64,000 nt of DNA, taken from NCBI RefSeq assembly GCF_964340395.1, contig NC_135558.1:1245001-1309000 (forward strand). The letters are read 5' to 3'. The position numbers and the translations under genes were made by a program. How positions within the stretch are numbered: position 1 is the stretch's first letter; every line of letters starts with the position of its first letter. The notes under the pieces are model-generated. The model searched no databases, was not told the origin of the DNA, and worked only from the letters and a program-made list of their open reading frames with translations. This stretch comes from Glandiceps talaboti (taxonomy: Eukaryota > Hemichordata > Enteropneusta > Spengelidae). This document shows positions 42,170-55,269 of the stretch, in pieces.

Positions 42170-43610
42170 TGAAATTAACTTTTGCTTAGAATTCTACACA
42201 GTGAATGAAATTATTGGAACACCCAAGACTTTACAATAGAAGTAATTTACGTTGAAAGAAATAGTCGTTATTTTGCTGTCTGATCCGACATAAAAATTAC
42301 TGATATTGCTACATGTTATCTTACATCTTGACACAAAATGAACAACTGTAACAATTCAATTCATTGACATGTCTGAACCACATATACTTCGTTACAATGT
42401 ATATAGTTTTGGCGACAATCTGCTAAAATAACGGCAGCTCATACAAAGAAAATGTAGCAAGGTTGGTATAATTATTATCACATGCACACAAATTATGAAA
42501 AGAATCGGTATTTATTCTATCTAGACTTTTGAGAGACAGACGTTTTTGTCAAGTAAACTGGCTTCAGTTGTATAATCTCACATATTTAGGTTGACACTGA
42601 CATTTTTTTTGCTTTACCATATAAATTTGCAAAGCACTATAAACAATACCCAGAAATATGAGTATGACTATTTACATCTATATAAGAAATAACTAATTGT
42701 GGTTCCTATTTGAGATCCACATATCAAGACAAAATTACTGGAAAAAAAACACAAGAGTTTAATCAACTCCCTTTTGGACATTACCATAAATGCCAAACTA
42801 TACTAAGCTTCAAAGCTTGATCTGATATCAAAACAGACGGCGTAACTGACCGGTAATTAAAACAAACCTCGAACACACAATGTCATATACTAATTGAAAT
42901 AGTCTAAATGTAGAACACATCAATCAACTATTACGAGTGGTCGTTTATATTTTCACAACGGCTACCGGTAGGTTACTAATCTCAATATAACATGCAGGTG
43001 AATGAAAGTGTCACACGTTTCTTTAGCTGTGCTTACAACTTTTTTTACATTACTTTAAAAAAAAGTATTTTCTTTGTAAGGACAAAGTACATGTATACAT
43101 CGTCATCAATGACGTATCTTGACATACACTTCATGAATCAAACAACGTTTTTGTTTTGTTGTGGTAACATAGCTCGATGTCATGATTCGCACAAGGTGAA
43201 CATCATAAACAGCGCCATCATTGACCAGGATTTTATTTTTGAATAAATCTAATCAAGTGCATGTAAGTGAATATGCCGCATACATTAGCATACCACTTTA
43301 CTCCACAGTATTTTTCTGATACACAAACTTTCAAAATCATATAATGTTAAGGTAACGAAAATAATCTCAGCCTCTTTAAGTAGTTTTAGACTGGTTTGTA
43401 TTGCCATTACAACATGGTCCACACAATATACAACATTACAGTGATTGGCTTAGGTCATGTCACATGGAATGGACTAATGACCCACAGTGACCTAAATTTG
43501 TGTAGAGCGGAAACTACTCGTTTTTTACTTTCCCTAGGGCACTATTACAGTAGCACTAAAATCCTACTGGGGATTTGCTTTCACTTTGGAAAGAATATGT
43601 GTCTGGGAAT
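42170..43610. other. gene-free stretch
   Basis: Several short open frames but no recognisable domain, splice structure or repeat. Confidence 0.5.
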
Positions 43611-43616
43611 GTGATG

Positions 43617-43802
43617 TGTTATAAAAAACTTATTGCCTGGCCTTTTTCTGGCACTAGTAAGTTACGTCATATTACCCATCATGCTGTTATGTATAAACTA
43701 ATTCCCTTGGTTTCCATCAAAGGGAAATGGTTGATGCAAAACAGTCCTCGGGGTAATAGATGTCTATAAGTGCCCTCATAGCTAGGCAATAAGTGTATAA
43801 TA
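43617..43802. mobile_element. small fold-back element, copy 2 of a two-copy family
   Basis: The left side AACTTATTGCCTGGC pairs with the right side GCTAGGCAATAAGTGT, and TATTACCC pairs with GGGTAATA. It shares termini with 34524-34672. Confidence 0.6.
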
Positions 43803-44086
43803 TGGTCAATACAATAAACACCTCTAAGTCAATAATGTCGTTTAAAAACAGAGTACTATATATATTTTAAAAGCTCTTTTTCTGAGAACATGCTATAAAT
43901 GGCAACTTGGATTTATCATATTTTGTTACCATGACGATCTACTTTTGAAGTATGCAGGTGAACAATACCCATTTCCAAGGTAAATTAGTTAGAGTTTTGA
44001 CCACAAGCTGATACCAACGACAACGTTATTCCATCTGAGGAAAGAAAAAATATTATAAACATTTTCATCCACTGGTGAGTCATACA

Positions 44087-44087
<1 letters not shown>

Positions 44088-44173
<86 letters not shown>

Positions 44174-44216
44174 GGTGGTGGTGGTGGTGGTGGTGGTGGT
44201 GGTGGTGGTGGTGGTC
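44088..44216. repeat. (GAT)n then (GGT)n microsatellite
   Basis: About 84 bp of GAT followed by about 45 bp of GGT. Confidence 0.95.
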
Positions 44217-44539
44217 ATATCGATTATCAGCTAAAGTGTAGATATTGAAGATAACATGAGGTATTCTGTCAAAGAAAAAAAAGAATTTTAAACATAATTA
44301 TTTGTATATGCCCACATTACAAATAATGAGTTGTTTGATACCAATATCACTATCAAACTATCAATATGAATATTGTGTCTATATCATTGAAAGTGGGAGT
44401 AAGATAACAATAATTCGTTATGTTTTGCTTGAATAAACTGAAGCCATCTCAAGATAGTATAATACTTGACTAAACAAAGTTTATAGAAATATGAATGATA
44501 TTCAGAGACACATACCAGTTGTCCTTATGTCATCACCCA

Positions 44540-47500
44540 TTAGAATAATTGTTTTGCAAATCCATCCCCTCCAGATTGAGGCCCTTGTGATCTATCAGTT
44601 GATTGGTTTGTTTGATGTGGTCCACGAGATCTAAGTCTTGTTTGTTCACTTTGCATGTGTCCACCATATTCTTCACATGTACCATAACCTTTGTAAGAAT
44701 GAAAAAGAAATATATAGCTCAGGGCTGAATAGGGAACTTGCCATCCAGACTGAGCATGCTCAGACGCAAAGGACTATGGGATTATCTGTGGTTATCGTAA
44801 TACCTAATCTGGAGCTACTGATAAAATTAATCTCCCACAATTGTCAGGGTAACTATGAATTGATTATTTGTGGTTACAGTGTATCAACACTGTTTACAGT
44901 ACTAATTCATAAGTATTTATTATCACATTTCCCATAATGCAACATTCAACATGGTGGGTTTGCCAGTTCCCTATTTCCTTCGAGTAAAGAAAGATAAAGT
45001 TAGTAATATCTTCAGACAATTTTAATTACTGAGGAGTACGAAGTTGTCATGAAAGGTAAATGATCGAAAAAACGAACGAACAAACAAACAAACAAACAAG
45101 CATGCATATGGATTCATACCAAAATGGTTATAATATCTGATATTATGGTTCTAGAATTCAGAATACGATACACAGAATTTCATCAAACACCTGAAATATA
45201 ATCGTAAGAAATAACAATGCCACATGCGATTGGACACACCTTCAATGAGTACTTCATCAGCCTAGCATCCAAAGATATAGTAAGGGGTTTGATAAGACTA
45301 AGAAGGGCTTTTGCTGGTAGCTATATACCCGGAAGGTGAAATTTGCATATATACAGTTAAAAATAGTGGCCAAACGTTGGCATATTATGATTTAGCATTA
45401 AATGCATGTTTACATGTTCAAAGTAATTGATGATAATTGTAAAAGTATAAGCTTAAGTAACTTCATGTTCTCTACTTACCGGTACCCATGCTGTGTTGTT
45501 GGCAGTGTGGGTTAAATGGCAGATCCTGGTGCTCATGGTGCATTCTGGGATAAGGGTTTTGATAGCCGTATTGCACATTTGAAGGAAGTCTGTCTGGGGA
45601 TAGGTGAGGCTGGCAGTAATTCCCCGGATGTGGATACATATTCTCTTGTTGACTCACAGGATGGCCTATCACTTGTGTAGTACTATGCAGTGGGTTGACC
45701 TCAGAAGTCATGTTAACATGTCGCCTGTAAAGATAGTGATCACATCCAACGATTATTCTTTCTTCTTGCCTCGGTGTAGATTTTCCAAGTGTAGTTTCTG
45801 CAGGATAGTTTTGCAAAGTTTGTTGCGGAACAACCGACCTTAATGTGTTTAGTCCAGATGAAGAATCCTGCTTGCCTTTTGGTTCTAACTTAAAAGAACT
45901 CATATTGTCATGTGTATTGATATCGTACGAGTCTGGCCATGCGAGATCAAACTGGTTGTATGGCTGATTTCCTAATAAGTGATGGTCCTGTGGGTGAGAC
46001 TTCTTTGGGTTCATTGTTTCTTGACATGTTGGAGAGACTGCTTTGGCTGGTATATTAGGATAGGATTGATTTCCACTGGAATCGAGGTTTGATTTGGTGC
46101 TGATTTGGTTTGATTTGGTGCTGGTCTCATTAAAATGTTGGACTGATTGGAAACTGTCAGGTTTCTGTGCTGTAGCTAACCTATTCGATGAATGAACCGA
46201 TTGGTCACCCACTTGTAATCCTTTTACCAGACTCTCGACATCAGGCATCTGGCCTTCATCAGCATGAGGATATAAAGCTGGGGTGTTTTGTTCATCTACT
46301 TTCTTTGATGTGTTGCTTGTTATACTCACTTCACACCTGTCATCACTTTCAACAGGTTCTCTATTTGGCGTGATGGACTGCACACTCTCAGACGACAACA
46401 ACTCTTGACTGCAGGTTGAGTTAACATTCTGTTCAATAAGTTCACTGCATTGTGTGACAAAGTCATTGCACCTTGACAATGGTCTTACAAATCTTTGAAG
46501 AATGCTACAGCCAATATCTAAAGCTTCCTTGTAAAGGTTTCTCCTTCTCTCATGCATGTTCTCCCTAGTTGCAGACAGCAGCAAATTTCTCATGGTTTGC
46601 ACCCTTTCGCTTTGTTTATCTAATTCATATTCTATCTCTTCTACTGAAGATTCTGCAATAATTTTGAACCGTGCTAACATCTTGCATACCAGTGGGTTTC
46701 TCTTTAACACTGGGTCCATAAATTGTTGCTCACATATAAGACTTCTGGTGACATCTGCACTACCCTGTGCTGGTACATGAACGCTTGTTTTCTGTCTGTC
46801 CATCACACCTTGCCTGACAAGTTTATTCAGGATGTCTTGTTTAACGAAGGAAGAACATTCTCCTAGTATCTCTGCTAAGTTGTCTGCTGTGATCCTTTCA
46901 TCTTCCAAGTAGCTAATCAAGCCAAAAGCCTCTGTCAAAACGCCACTCAAACCAGCAAGTGCGCTGCGATGTACAGATCCAAGACGTTCAGAGTTGGAAT
47001 AACTCTCATCAGAGCATATACTTAAGGCTGAACGTTTCAATACATCTACCATTTCGTTAGGTTCATACTCGCCATCCTTCAGTGCCTTTCCAACCATGAT
47101 GACAGATATGGGAAGGGGAAATAAATGATGAATTATTTTATCCATAACATCATTTCCCATTTCTACCTCGTCTGTTGCAGCAATCTGGAGAAGTTCCTTT
47201 GCATCTTCTTTTTTCAGGGGTTGCAATGTGTGTGAATAAGCTAATTGATTCAGTACCTTGTATTTCTTCCTTGAAGTGATGATGAAAAATAAATTATTAT
47301 TTTCTACTAATTTCGTGATGCTGTCAAGAAATATGGTCTGTAGTTCTGGATTATCAGCATAGCGATCACAGCCATTGAGGATGAACAGGTGGAATTCGTC
47401 TGACTTACCAAGGAACGTGTTCAAGTCTTGGCGTTGTGTTGAATGCACCTTCCACAGTTCTCTCTCTATCTCCTCTGTCACCTCAACCGGGTTTTCCAGC

Positions 47501-47772
47501 TTTTTATCGAAGTTAATTGAGTATGCATGAAGGTTATTACCATCCTCATCTGCTTCGTAGATTTTAACAAGCTGATGACCAACTTGGATTGCAAATGTAT
47601 CCTTCCCAGTCTGTGGTGCACCATGTAGGAAGACGACCTGTATTTCATCTTTTACAAACTTATCTATTATAGAGGCAATTTCTTTTCTCCTGCCGACATA
47701 TTTATACATTCCCTTGTCAACTTTGATGTGATCAAACCTAGAGTCGTTCTTCCTTCTTATTAGCTTTGGCAT
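44540..47772 (-). CDS. STAND/NB-ARC-like P-loop NTPase with low-complexity C-terminus
   Basis: Two coding exons: 47772-45480 and 44688-44540, 813 aa. Residues 51-59 are a Walker A loop (GAPQTGKDT), 128-137 a Walker B strand (HLFILNGCDR), 162-168 a sensor-like FFIITSR, and 217-231 a GLPLA-like LFPLPISVIMVGKAL. A helical, winged-helix-like region follows. The last 350 residues are Ser/Gln/His/Pro-rich and probably disordered. STAND NTPases act as nucleotide-dependent switches in immunity, death signalling and scaffolding. The effector and sensor domains usual in such proteins are not recognisable. Start: first ATG (MPKLIRRKNDSRF) after the acceptor TTTTTTCCAG (exon edge 47867), with an in-frame stop upstream. 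A TAG lies inside the GTAAGT donor at 45479. Splicing to 44688, which has a strong pyrimidine tract, keeps phase 1 and adds a 48-residue Gly/Gln/Ser-rich tail. Intron retention would end the protein with MGTGK. Confidence 0.8.
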
Positions 47773-49013
47773 TGCCTGGCAGTAGTCCTTGTACAATTGA
47801 CTAAACTCGTCTTGTAACAGCGTGAGACCAGTTGTTTATAGTCAAACACCTTGAAAGACTGCTCCCTCTGGAAAAAATCAAAAGTTCATAATTTAAACAC
47901 ACAATCGTGATTACCTTTAACAAATCCCTTTTATAACTTTGAGCTCACTTTAATGGTGTCTCTCGGTACAAAAGTTCTACTTACTCTCCAAATGCCTATT
48001 TGACCTTCAGGGTTGAGGCCCAGGTCAAATGTGAAGATCACAAAAAAATCACTTTAATACATGAGATAATATTGGTGTAGACATGTGAAAGGATTCTATG
48101 CGTATTCACATTCGTCAGTTGTGTTATGGTAATAAATCTTATTGACTGTTACTCATACTCGTCAAGGTTGCGAAATAAAATGAAATTCATGTGTACTGTA
48201 CAGTGACTAAAGTTTGGTTAAATCTCATTTATGGCTAAGTGTCAGAAATGGGAGTGTCACGAGCAGACCGGTGGATGCCTCAACTGCTAAGGGATATACC
48301 TTTATCCCCCCTCTGGACTCTACCCCTAGTAATTACACATTTGGTTTTCGGAGTACATATTTTTGAACATTTCCACTCAATTTCAATTTGCAAATAAACA
48401 CATTTTCTTTACATTTTTTAAGAGTGATACAGCGATTACGATTTTAAAGAGGATATATGGTTGCGAAATTTTGGTTATTCGAAGATGACGTCATACAAAT
48501 GAATTGTTTGCTGTTTCTTACACAGTTTGAATGATCACTGCAACAGATCTGAGATCTTAGACAACTTCAAAAACTGCATGTACGTAATCGGTATTGACGT
48601 AGCAGTATAAGAACTTTACTTCCGTTTATGTAAATTAGCCTGTGAAAAGAAGGTCATTGATTCGTTTATCCAACACTGACATCATATATATTAATAAACA
48701 ATACGTCATGCATATAAATAAGTATGACGATCAAAAGTGAAATTGTGAACAGAATCAGACTAATAAATTAGAACAGGTGCAAAGTTGACTTAAATGAACT
48801 AGTAGAACTTAGTATATAACAACGCTTGCTTTACACCCATTCTCGACAGTCAAATTTCGTTCGTTATATTATACATGACACATGTACAGTGTTGAAGCTT
48901 ACATTGTCTGTGGGTTGAGTTAGAAAACTAAAATTCGACAAAGTATATCAAGCCTTCTTCCTGGTCGTTAAATCTGTTTGAACTCTATAACTCGTAGAAA
49001 TCTAAATCTTTAC

Positions 49014-49080
49014 CTCATCGACATCGTTATGAAAAATACAGATGTTCAATAGCGCCACTTCTTTTCATAAGCCTTGAAGT
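49014..49080 (-). promoter_or_regulatory. possible first noncoding exon of the STAND NTPase gene
   Basis: A minus-strand donor (GATGAG then GTAAAG) at 49013/49014 lies upstream of the coding exon's acceptor. The 5' limit is not visible. Weak evidence. Confidence 0.25.
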
Positions 49081-49345
49081 CAAACAGGTGTTTTTTATAT
49101 ACATTTTTCATATGTCGATAATCTTTTTGCGTGAAATATCATCACTGTACTATGTAATGGTGTTGTTACTAGTTCCTGGTTAAAAATTGTTTTAATTATC
49201 ACTGATAAGGTTATGTTGGACTTTGACACGTATTGTAAATATAGATATTGTGAAGGAGACAGGTTTGCGCTCTATTGGTACCATGGTCACATATATCTGG
49301 GCTGTAATAACTCACGTTCACCTTTCACAATGTATCAACAATCTT

Positions 49346-50130
49346 CTAACAACAGCCACCACTCTCCCCAATGACAACAACAGTCACCACTCTCCCCAAT
49401 GACAACAACAGTCACCACTCTCCCCAATGACAACAACAGTCACCACTACCCCAATGACAACAACAGTCACCACTACCCCCAATGACAACAGTCACCACTC
49501 TCCCCAATGACAACAACAGTCACCACTCTCCCTAATGACAAGTCACCACTCTCCCCAATGACAACAGTCACCACTCTCCCCAATGACAACAACAGTCACC
49601 ACTCTCCCAATGACAACAGTCACCACTCTCCCCAATGACAACAACAGTCACCACTCTCCCCAATGACAACAGCCACCACTCTCCCCAATGACAACAACAG
49701 TCACCACTCTCCCTAATGACAACAACAGTCACCACTGCCCCCAATGACAACAACAGTCACCACTACCCCCAATGACAACACCAGTCACCATTCTCCCAAA
49801 TGACAACTATAGTCACCACTACCCCAAATGATAACAACAGTCACCACTCTCCCCAATGACAACAAGTCACCACTCTCCCCAATGACAAGTCACCACTACC
49901 CCCAATGACATACAACAACAGTCACCACTCCCCCCAATGACAACAAGTCACCACTCTCCCCAATGACAACAGCAGCCACCACTACCCCCAATGACAACAA
50001 CAGCCACCACTACCCCAATGACAACAGCCACCAGTCTCCCCAATGACAACAACAGTCACCACTCTCCCCAATGACAACAACAGTCACCACTACCCCAATG
50101 ACAACAACAGTCACCACTACCCCCAATGAC
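49346..50130. repeat. about 28-bp minisatellite, more than 25 copies
   Basis: The unit contains ACAACAACAGTCACCACT and CTCCCCAATG. Frequent variants drop one ACA or replace CTCTCC with CTACC. Confidence 0.95.
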
Positions 50131-50457
50131 ACTAACAATATGTTCTCTGGCTGAGTGCAGTTACAATCAGAAAGTGAATCACAGGGTGCCAATGTACGTC
50201 ATATACTAACAGAGAGAGGCAGAGACGCAGACACAGAAATTTGAAGACAGACACTGAGAAAGGCCTAGGCAGGGTAAGACTTAGACTTAGAAAGACTGGG
50301 AACGATTGTGAGAAACAGAGATAGTGAGTTAGGTATAATGATGAAGTGCACAACATTTTTTCATTGTGTGAGTTCTACGACCATGATATGAGATAACACT
50401 TTTTCCAACATCACCAGCTGTAATTATCATTGCAAGCCATGCCAAGGTATGAACAGT

Positions 50458-50790
<333 letters not shown>

Positions 50791-51342
50791 ATAATTGTAT
50801 GTAAATAATGTGTAAATGAATGTACTCTAGCTAGAATTAAGCAAATAAAGAGATTATATCGAACAACTACAAATATCTAAATTGGACCCAATTTAGACAG
50901 AATTCCACAAGCCAAAGGTAATAATGTTGTGCCTACAGGAAAATATTCCCTGCTAAAAATTGTAATGTCTATATTTATCGCTTAACAAATCCAGACGTAT
51001 GAAATAGGGAAGTAACATAAATAAGACATGTAAAGCTGTGTGTTGTTGATACAGTCAGTTGACACCGTGCCAATTTTTACACCATAGCACACATATACAA
51101 AATCGGTGCCATTGTTGATATTGGATTCCAATCTTATATTTCATTGTAAATTCCAGACAGGGTAAAGTTCACTGTATAATCAAATTGTCAAACAATTGTG
51201 TACTTCGCAAAAATGTCGAGTTAAATTACCAACGTATCATATCACATGTCTGCAGCCGTGTTTCTATCCTTCCTACAAAGATGAACAGATACTTTGTATG
51301 AGGTAGAGGTGTGGCGGGCTATCTGAAATGAGTTGTATGAAA

Positions 51343-51678
51343 GTGACAAATGGGTATTTATTTAGGATTTTTAATTATAAAAAGAACGTTACCATGGTTA
51401 CCATGTTTTCCCACTCTGAAAAATTTGAAACAGCACCGACAAAATCTGTTTGTAATAAATTGCGAAAAAGAAATCAAAAAGGTTAAAAAGTGTGGGAAAA
51501 GGTTGTTATTGCACGTACAATAAATGTTTTACAAACTTTTTAATTTCTTACAATTTATTGAGTTACAAGTAAAAGCTTGGTATATGTTGTTTCACATGGG
51601 TTTTTTTCAAAGTAGAAAAATATACTAAAGTTATTTATAAATTACAAATCCAAAATAAATACGAAATTCTCATCTACA
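51343..51678. mobile_element. MITE, second copy of the 12459-12728 family
   Basis: The left end (AAATGGGTATTTATTTAGGA, TTTTTAATTATAA) pairs with the right end (TTATAAATTACAAATCC, AAAATAAATACGAAATTCTC). The inner TGTAATAAATTG pairs with CAATTTATTGAG. Larger than the other copy by about 65 bp. Confidence 0.65.
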
Positions 51679-51717
51679 CTGATTTGATAAAAATCCACCC
51701 TCAAATTCATATCATAA

Positions 51718-52380
51718 TAATAATAATAATTTTATTTCGGTAAAGGGCCACGGCCCATCATACAAAAATTACATACACAGGTGAAACACACTGGATTGGT
51801 CAACATATAGTTAAAGTTATCCAACTACACATATGCCATAAAACGAAATTAATGATACAAAAATCTAGACTTCCTTCAAAAACCTCTCTCGTGTTTGGAA
51901 AGACTTAAATATTTATCATTGCCCAACGTTTACAGAATGTTGCCAGCTTAGTTATTTTACGTTGTAAGCATATTGGTAGAACTGCTACATCTGCCACATC
52001 GTCAGCATAAGCCATACATTAAAATGCCAACTGATGGGAAGTCTTCATTAACATAAATGTCACTAGCTGCGTTGTCATTCATACAACTCACCAACTCATT
52101 AATAAACAAGGCAAATAAAAGGGGACTTAACATACACCCCTGTCTTGTACCAATATTACAGTTGAAATATTCGGTTATACCATCACTACAACGAACACAT
52201 GATTGAAGTTTCGAGTACATTGAACGTAACACTGTCAGAACCCTACCATGTAAACCATAACTTATCAGCCTGTACCACAAATACGTATGATTGACCCTGT
52301 CAAAAGCTTTAGAAAAATCAATAAATATGCAATACATACGATGCTCGACATTTGTATAAACTGCAGTTCTGACATTTTCA
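51718..52380 (-). mobile_element. LINE (non-LTR retrotransposon) 3' fragment with reverse-transcriptase remnant
   Basis: The minus-strand frame at 52337-52002 encodes reverse-transcriptase motifs FIDFSKAFDRVNH and GTRQGCMLSPLLFALFINEL. The catalytic YADDV follows at about 52009-51995 but in a shifted frame, so the copy carries a frameshift. Downstream (plus 51718-51780) the element ends in a GGGCCGTGGCCC-containing tail and a TTA-type repeat, as typical for a LINE 3' end. Little sequence separates YADDV from this tail, so part of the RT and everything after it is deleted. The 5' end is missing (dead-on-arrival truncation). The motifs resemble Jockey/CR1/RTE-type elements, but I cannot fix the clade. 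Confidence 0.85.
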
Positions 52381-52440
52381 GACCTAGCTGGCGATGTTCT
52401 CTTTAGAAGGGCTACAGTTATAGTAAATAACCGATAGTTT

Positions 52441-53798
52441 ATTTAGGCCATTCGGTTGGCTTTTGTGTTGTTGGGCAAACTTCATCGAATTGGCTAATTT
52501 TTTCAAAGAAATGTCTACTCATTCACAGCATTAAGAAACTATTCTTGGAAACGCTTTTCCCGGTAATACTCAATCTTGTGGTAGCGGAAATATATAGCTG
52601 AGGCGATGATATTCGATCACTATTTGCATGTATTTATTCAAACACAGAATTAACACATGCTGCTAACTAATTGAAGCAGAGAAACTGAGAGGGAGTATTG
52701 TAGTTAGTAATTTGATATTATTGCTTATTACAGTTTATCTAATGGGGAAAATGATATTCAAAATCGATGGTGAAATTGTAGCAAAATCGGTGGAGACAAT
52801 TGTTAACTTGATGTTTAGAGATTGTAACTTTTTGGCGCAAAGAGAGTAGAAGGTAACATTGTTGTAGTAGGGAGAGTTACATGTAAAAGGAATGTAGTAA
52901 ACGGAGTTATTATATTGGGAAGTCGGAATGAAATTGCTTTTGGTACGAGTGGGAGGGTGCTATCACATTTCTGGGAAAGGGAAGCTGCGAACAGCTTACA
53001 TTTTGGAATTTATTTTAAAAATAACTTCTAACTTAACAGACACACTCGGGTTTTTTCGGTTTATTTTTTTTTTTGGGGGGGGGGTGATAAACAGATTCAT
53101 CGCCAAAACAAATTGTCTGCTCTTCTATAAACCGAAAGCGAAAGTGAAGACTAGTTTTAAAAAGTGAAACGGATTCTGTGCAGCTGTATGCTTATTTCCA
53201 CGTAACGTCTTTCTAACAGCCACATAATTATATACTAACAGTAATCATTGTCTGGAATTATGATTTGCCACATTTTACTTCCGAGAAACCTATCTTCGAT
53301 GAAAGGTTGTGGTGGATCAATAAATAACGATGTACATGTTGTAGTGATGATGACTTCAGAACGAGAAAATACGAACGTTCTGAGATGATGAAATTTATGA
53401 CAGGACAAGTGAAAGCTTTCTTCCATTTGTATGACGAATATTCACATAAGCTTACCCCAAGACTGCTAAAACGGAAACCTTTCTTTCGAAAGTTCATCGA
53501 CCCCTAGTTAGTAGTTGTTCCCTAACTTCGGCCCTTCGCTTGGATGAAGTCCTCTAAACATTCCGAGGCATAGCCAAAATCAACCAACCCACCCCTGTGC
53601 AAGTCAACAACATGACTCATGGATTTTAAATCGTTTGTTACCGCTCACAAGAACATAAAAGCTAGCAATGTTAGTAATTATTACATGCGTACACTATGCT
53701 GGGGGTCTACAACGTTGTATATGCCAAGTCACTGTGAATAGTCGAAAACTAGACTGAAGCTAGATGTGCAAGAATATATGCAGCGACTAGACTCTCTC
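52441..53798. other. gene-free stretch
   Basis: No recognisable exon, RNA gene or repeat. Confidence 0.5.
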
Positions 53799-54098
53799 AC
53801 AGTCCGCGGAGCTTCACATTACTAAAATTAAAGCTAAACAAGTTATTTTGTATGTACCGATATCATCTACATATTACCGTATTCGAATATCCTTGTAGTG
53901 CGACCCCATAGAGATAACCATTTGTTGACGTGTGACTGCAACGCTCCGTGTTTCCGTGAAGCTCGGGCTTAGAGAAAACAAGTGACAGATGCACAGCGTA
54001 AGGATATTCGAGGGCGGTTATGTAGATGCTAACGGTACATACGCAGTAACTTGCGCGTTTAGCTTTAATTTTTAGTAATGCGAAACTCCGAGTACTGT
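53799..54098. mobile_element. 300-bp fold-back element with about 95-bp arms
   Basis: Starts ACAGT and ends ACTGT. The left arm (TTCACATTACTAAAATTAAA, GCTAAAC, TGTATGTACCG, CGAATATCCTT) pairs with the right arm (AAGGATATTCG, CGGTACATACG, GTTTAGCTTTAATTTTTAGT, AATGCGAAACTCC) with about 80 percent matching. The unpaired centre is about 90 bp. No coding capacity. Confidence 0.8.
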
Positions 54099-55007
54099 CT
54101 AATGAGGTGCCGCGTTAATTCATGGCATATGTCAATCTTAGGAGAATTAGAAACACAAAGGCCAACGTCGACATCTTGAACGATATAGTCTGCTAGGGAC
54201 ACCATGCATCATAACGGAACAAAGCAATGAGTTCTACTACAGTACTAACCCAGTCAAACGGACGCAAGCTGATAGTCCGCCATGATGTTTGACAAATAGA
54301 CTCACGAATAACAAGAAAATACAGATATTGAGATATGATCGACACAATTAGAACACATAACGGTGCATGATATTCATGATTGACCTTAAAACAAAACGAG
54401 TCCAAAAGGTAACACCATAGTATACACATGACCGATGCGATCATCAAAATGCATTTTTTTCGCTAAGGGTATCTGATAACGCCATATAGGCGTAGGGTTA
54501 CCCATGTATGCTGTGTTATATATATGTATGCTGTGTTGTGTTGTATATCACCATACAGTATGCTAGTTCTACACAGTGGACCACACAAATCACATGTAGA
54601 TTAGCACCACTAAAGCTTATGAAAATGACACTCAATGTGTTTATATAGTATACACTAGTGCGCTTTCCGTCCATGTGTTAAGAAAATGAAATACAACAAA
54701 AAGTAAGGTAGTCCCCTACCTGTATTTTTGTCACATCTTGTCTTGTGTGGTCACGTGACCAGCATAGGTTTTATGTCTTGAACCGCGTAATGTCCAAATG
54801 TCCAGTCGAAGTACTGTATAGACACACGTTTTCGGTATTCAATGTGTGTTAATAAAATGTAAGTTGAACAAGCTGTGATGTGTAGTATATGTAATAGTAG
54901 TGGGAATTCCCCGTAAAATTCCCCGCTTTTAGAAAGCGTAAACAACTCATTGTATGGCATGACGTCATTCGCTTAATATGTAAATATGGTGGTGTAGTTG
55001 ATCTGTC

Positions 55008-55104
55008 CATGGAAGTATAACCCATGGGTTATACTTCCATGTATAACTACTCCAAGATTGCACACTTCAAGCATGGAAGTATATTATACTTCCATGCTTC
55101 AAGT
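55008..55104. repeat. two adjacent palindromes with a shared core
   Basis: First: perfect 16-bp arms at 55008-55023 and 55026-55041 (CATGGAAGTATAACCC). Second: 20-bp arms with one mismatch at 55064-55083 and 55085-55104 (ACTTCAAGCATGGAAGTATA). The core CATGGAAGTATA occurs in both. Confidence 0.9.
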
Positions 55105-55237
55105 TAGTCTAGATACCAACGTAGTTCTAAAGTGGAGGTGGACGGTAAGTGGAAGTGTAAATCGTAACGATTCCGTATAAGAACTAGAGGCTAACTTCAA
55201 GTACGCTGAGATTAACAAGGAAGTACCTCAGGTATTG

Positions 55238-55269
55238 CCTCACACCACTATTTCTGTAGTGGTCTGAGG
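55238..55269. repeat. hairpin related to the 21-bp minisatellite unit
   Basis: CCTCACACCACTA, spacer TTTCTG, then TAGTGGTCTGAGG, nested in an outer GTACCTCAG/CTGAGGTAC pair. The right arm matches 14 bp of the 21-bp minisatellite unit (TAGTGGTCTGAGGT). Confidence 0.7.

Noticed and set aside
49568-49753. Minus-strand frame rich in Gly-Asp-Cys-Trp
   Set aside because: Translation of the 28-bp minisatellite, not a Cys-rich protein.
54193-54447. 84-codon minus-strand frame with hydrophobic segments
   Set aside because: AT-rich sequence gives hydrophobic translation. No splice signals or family resemblance seen.
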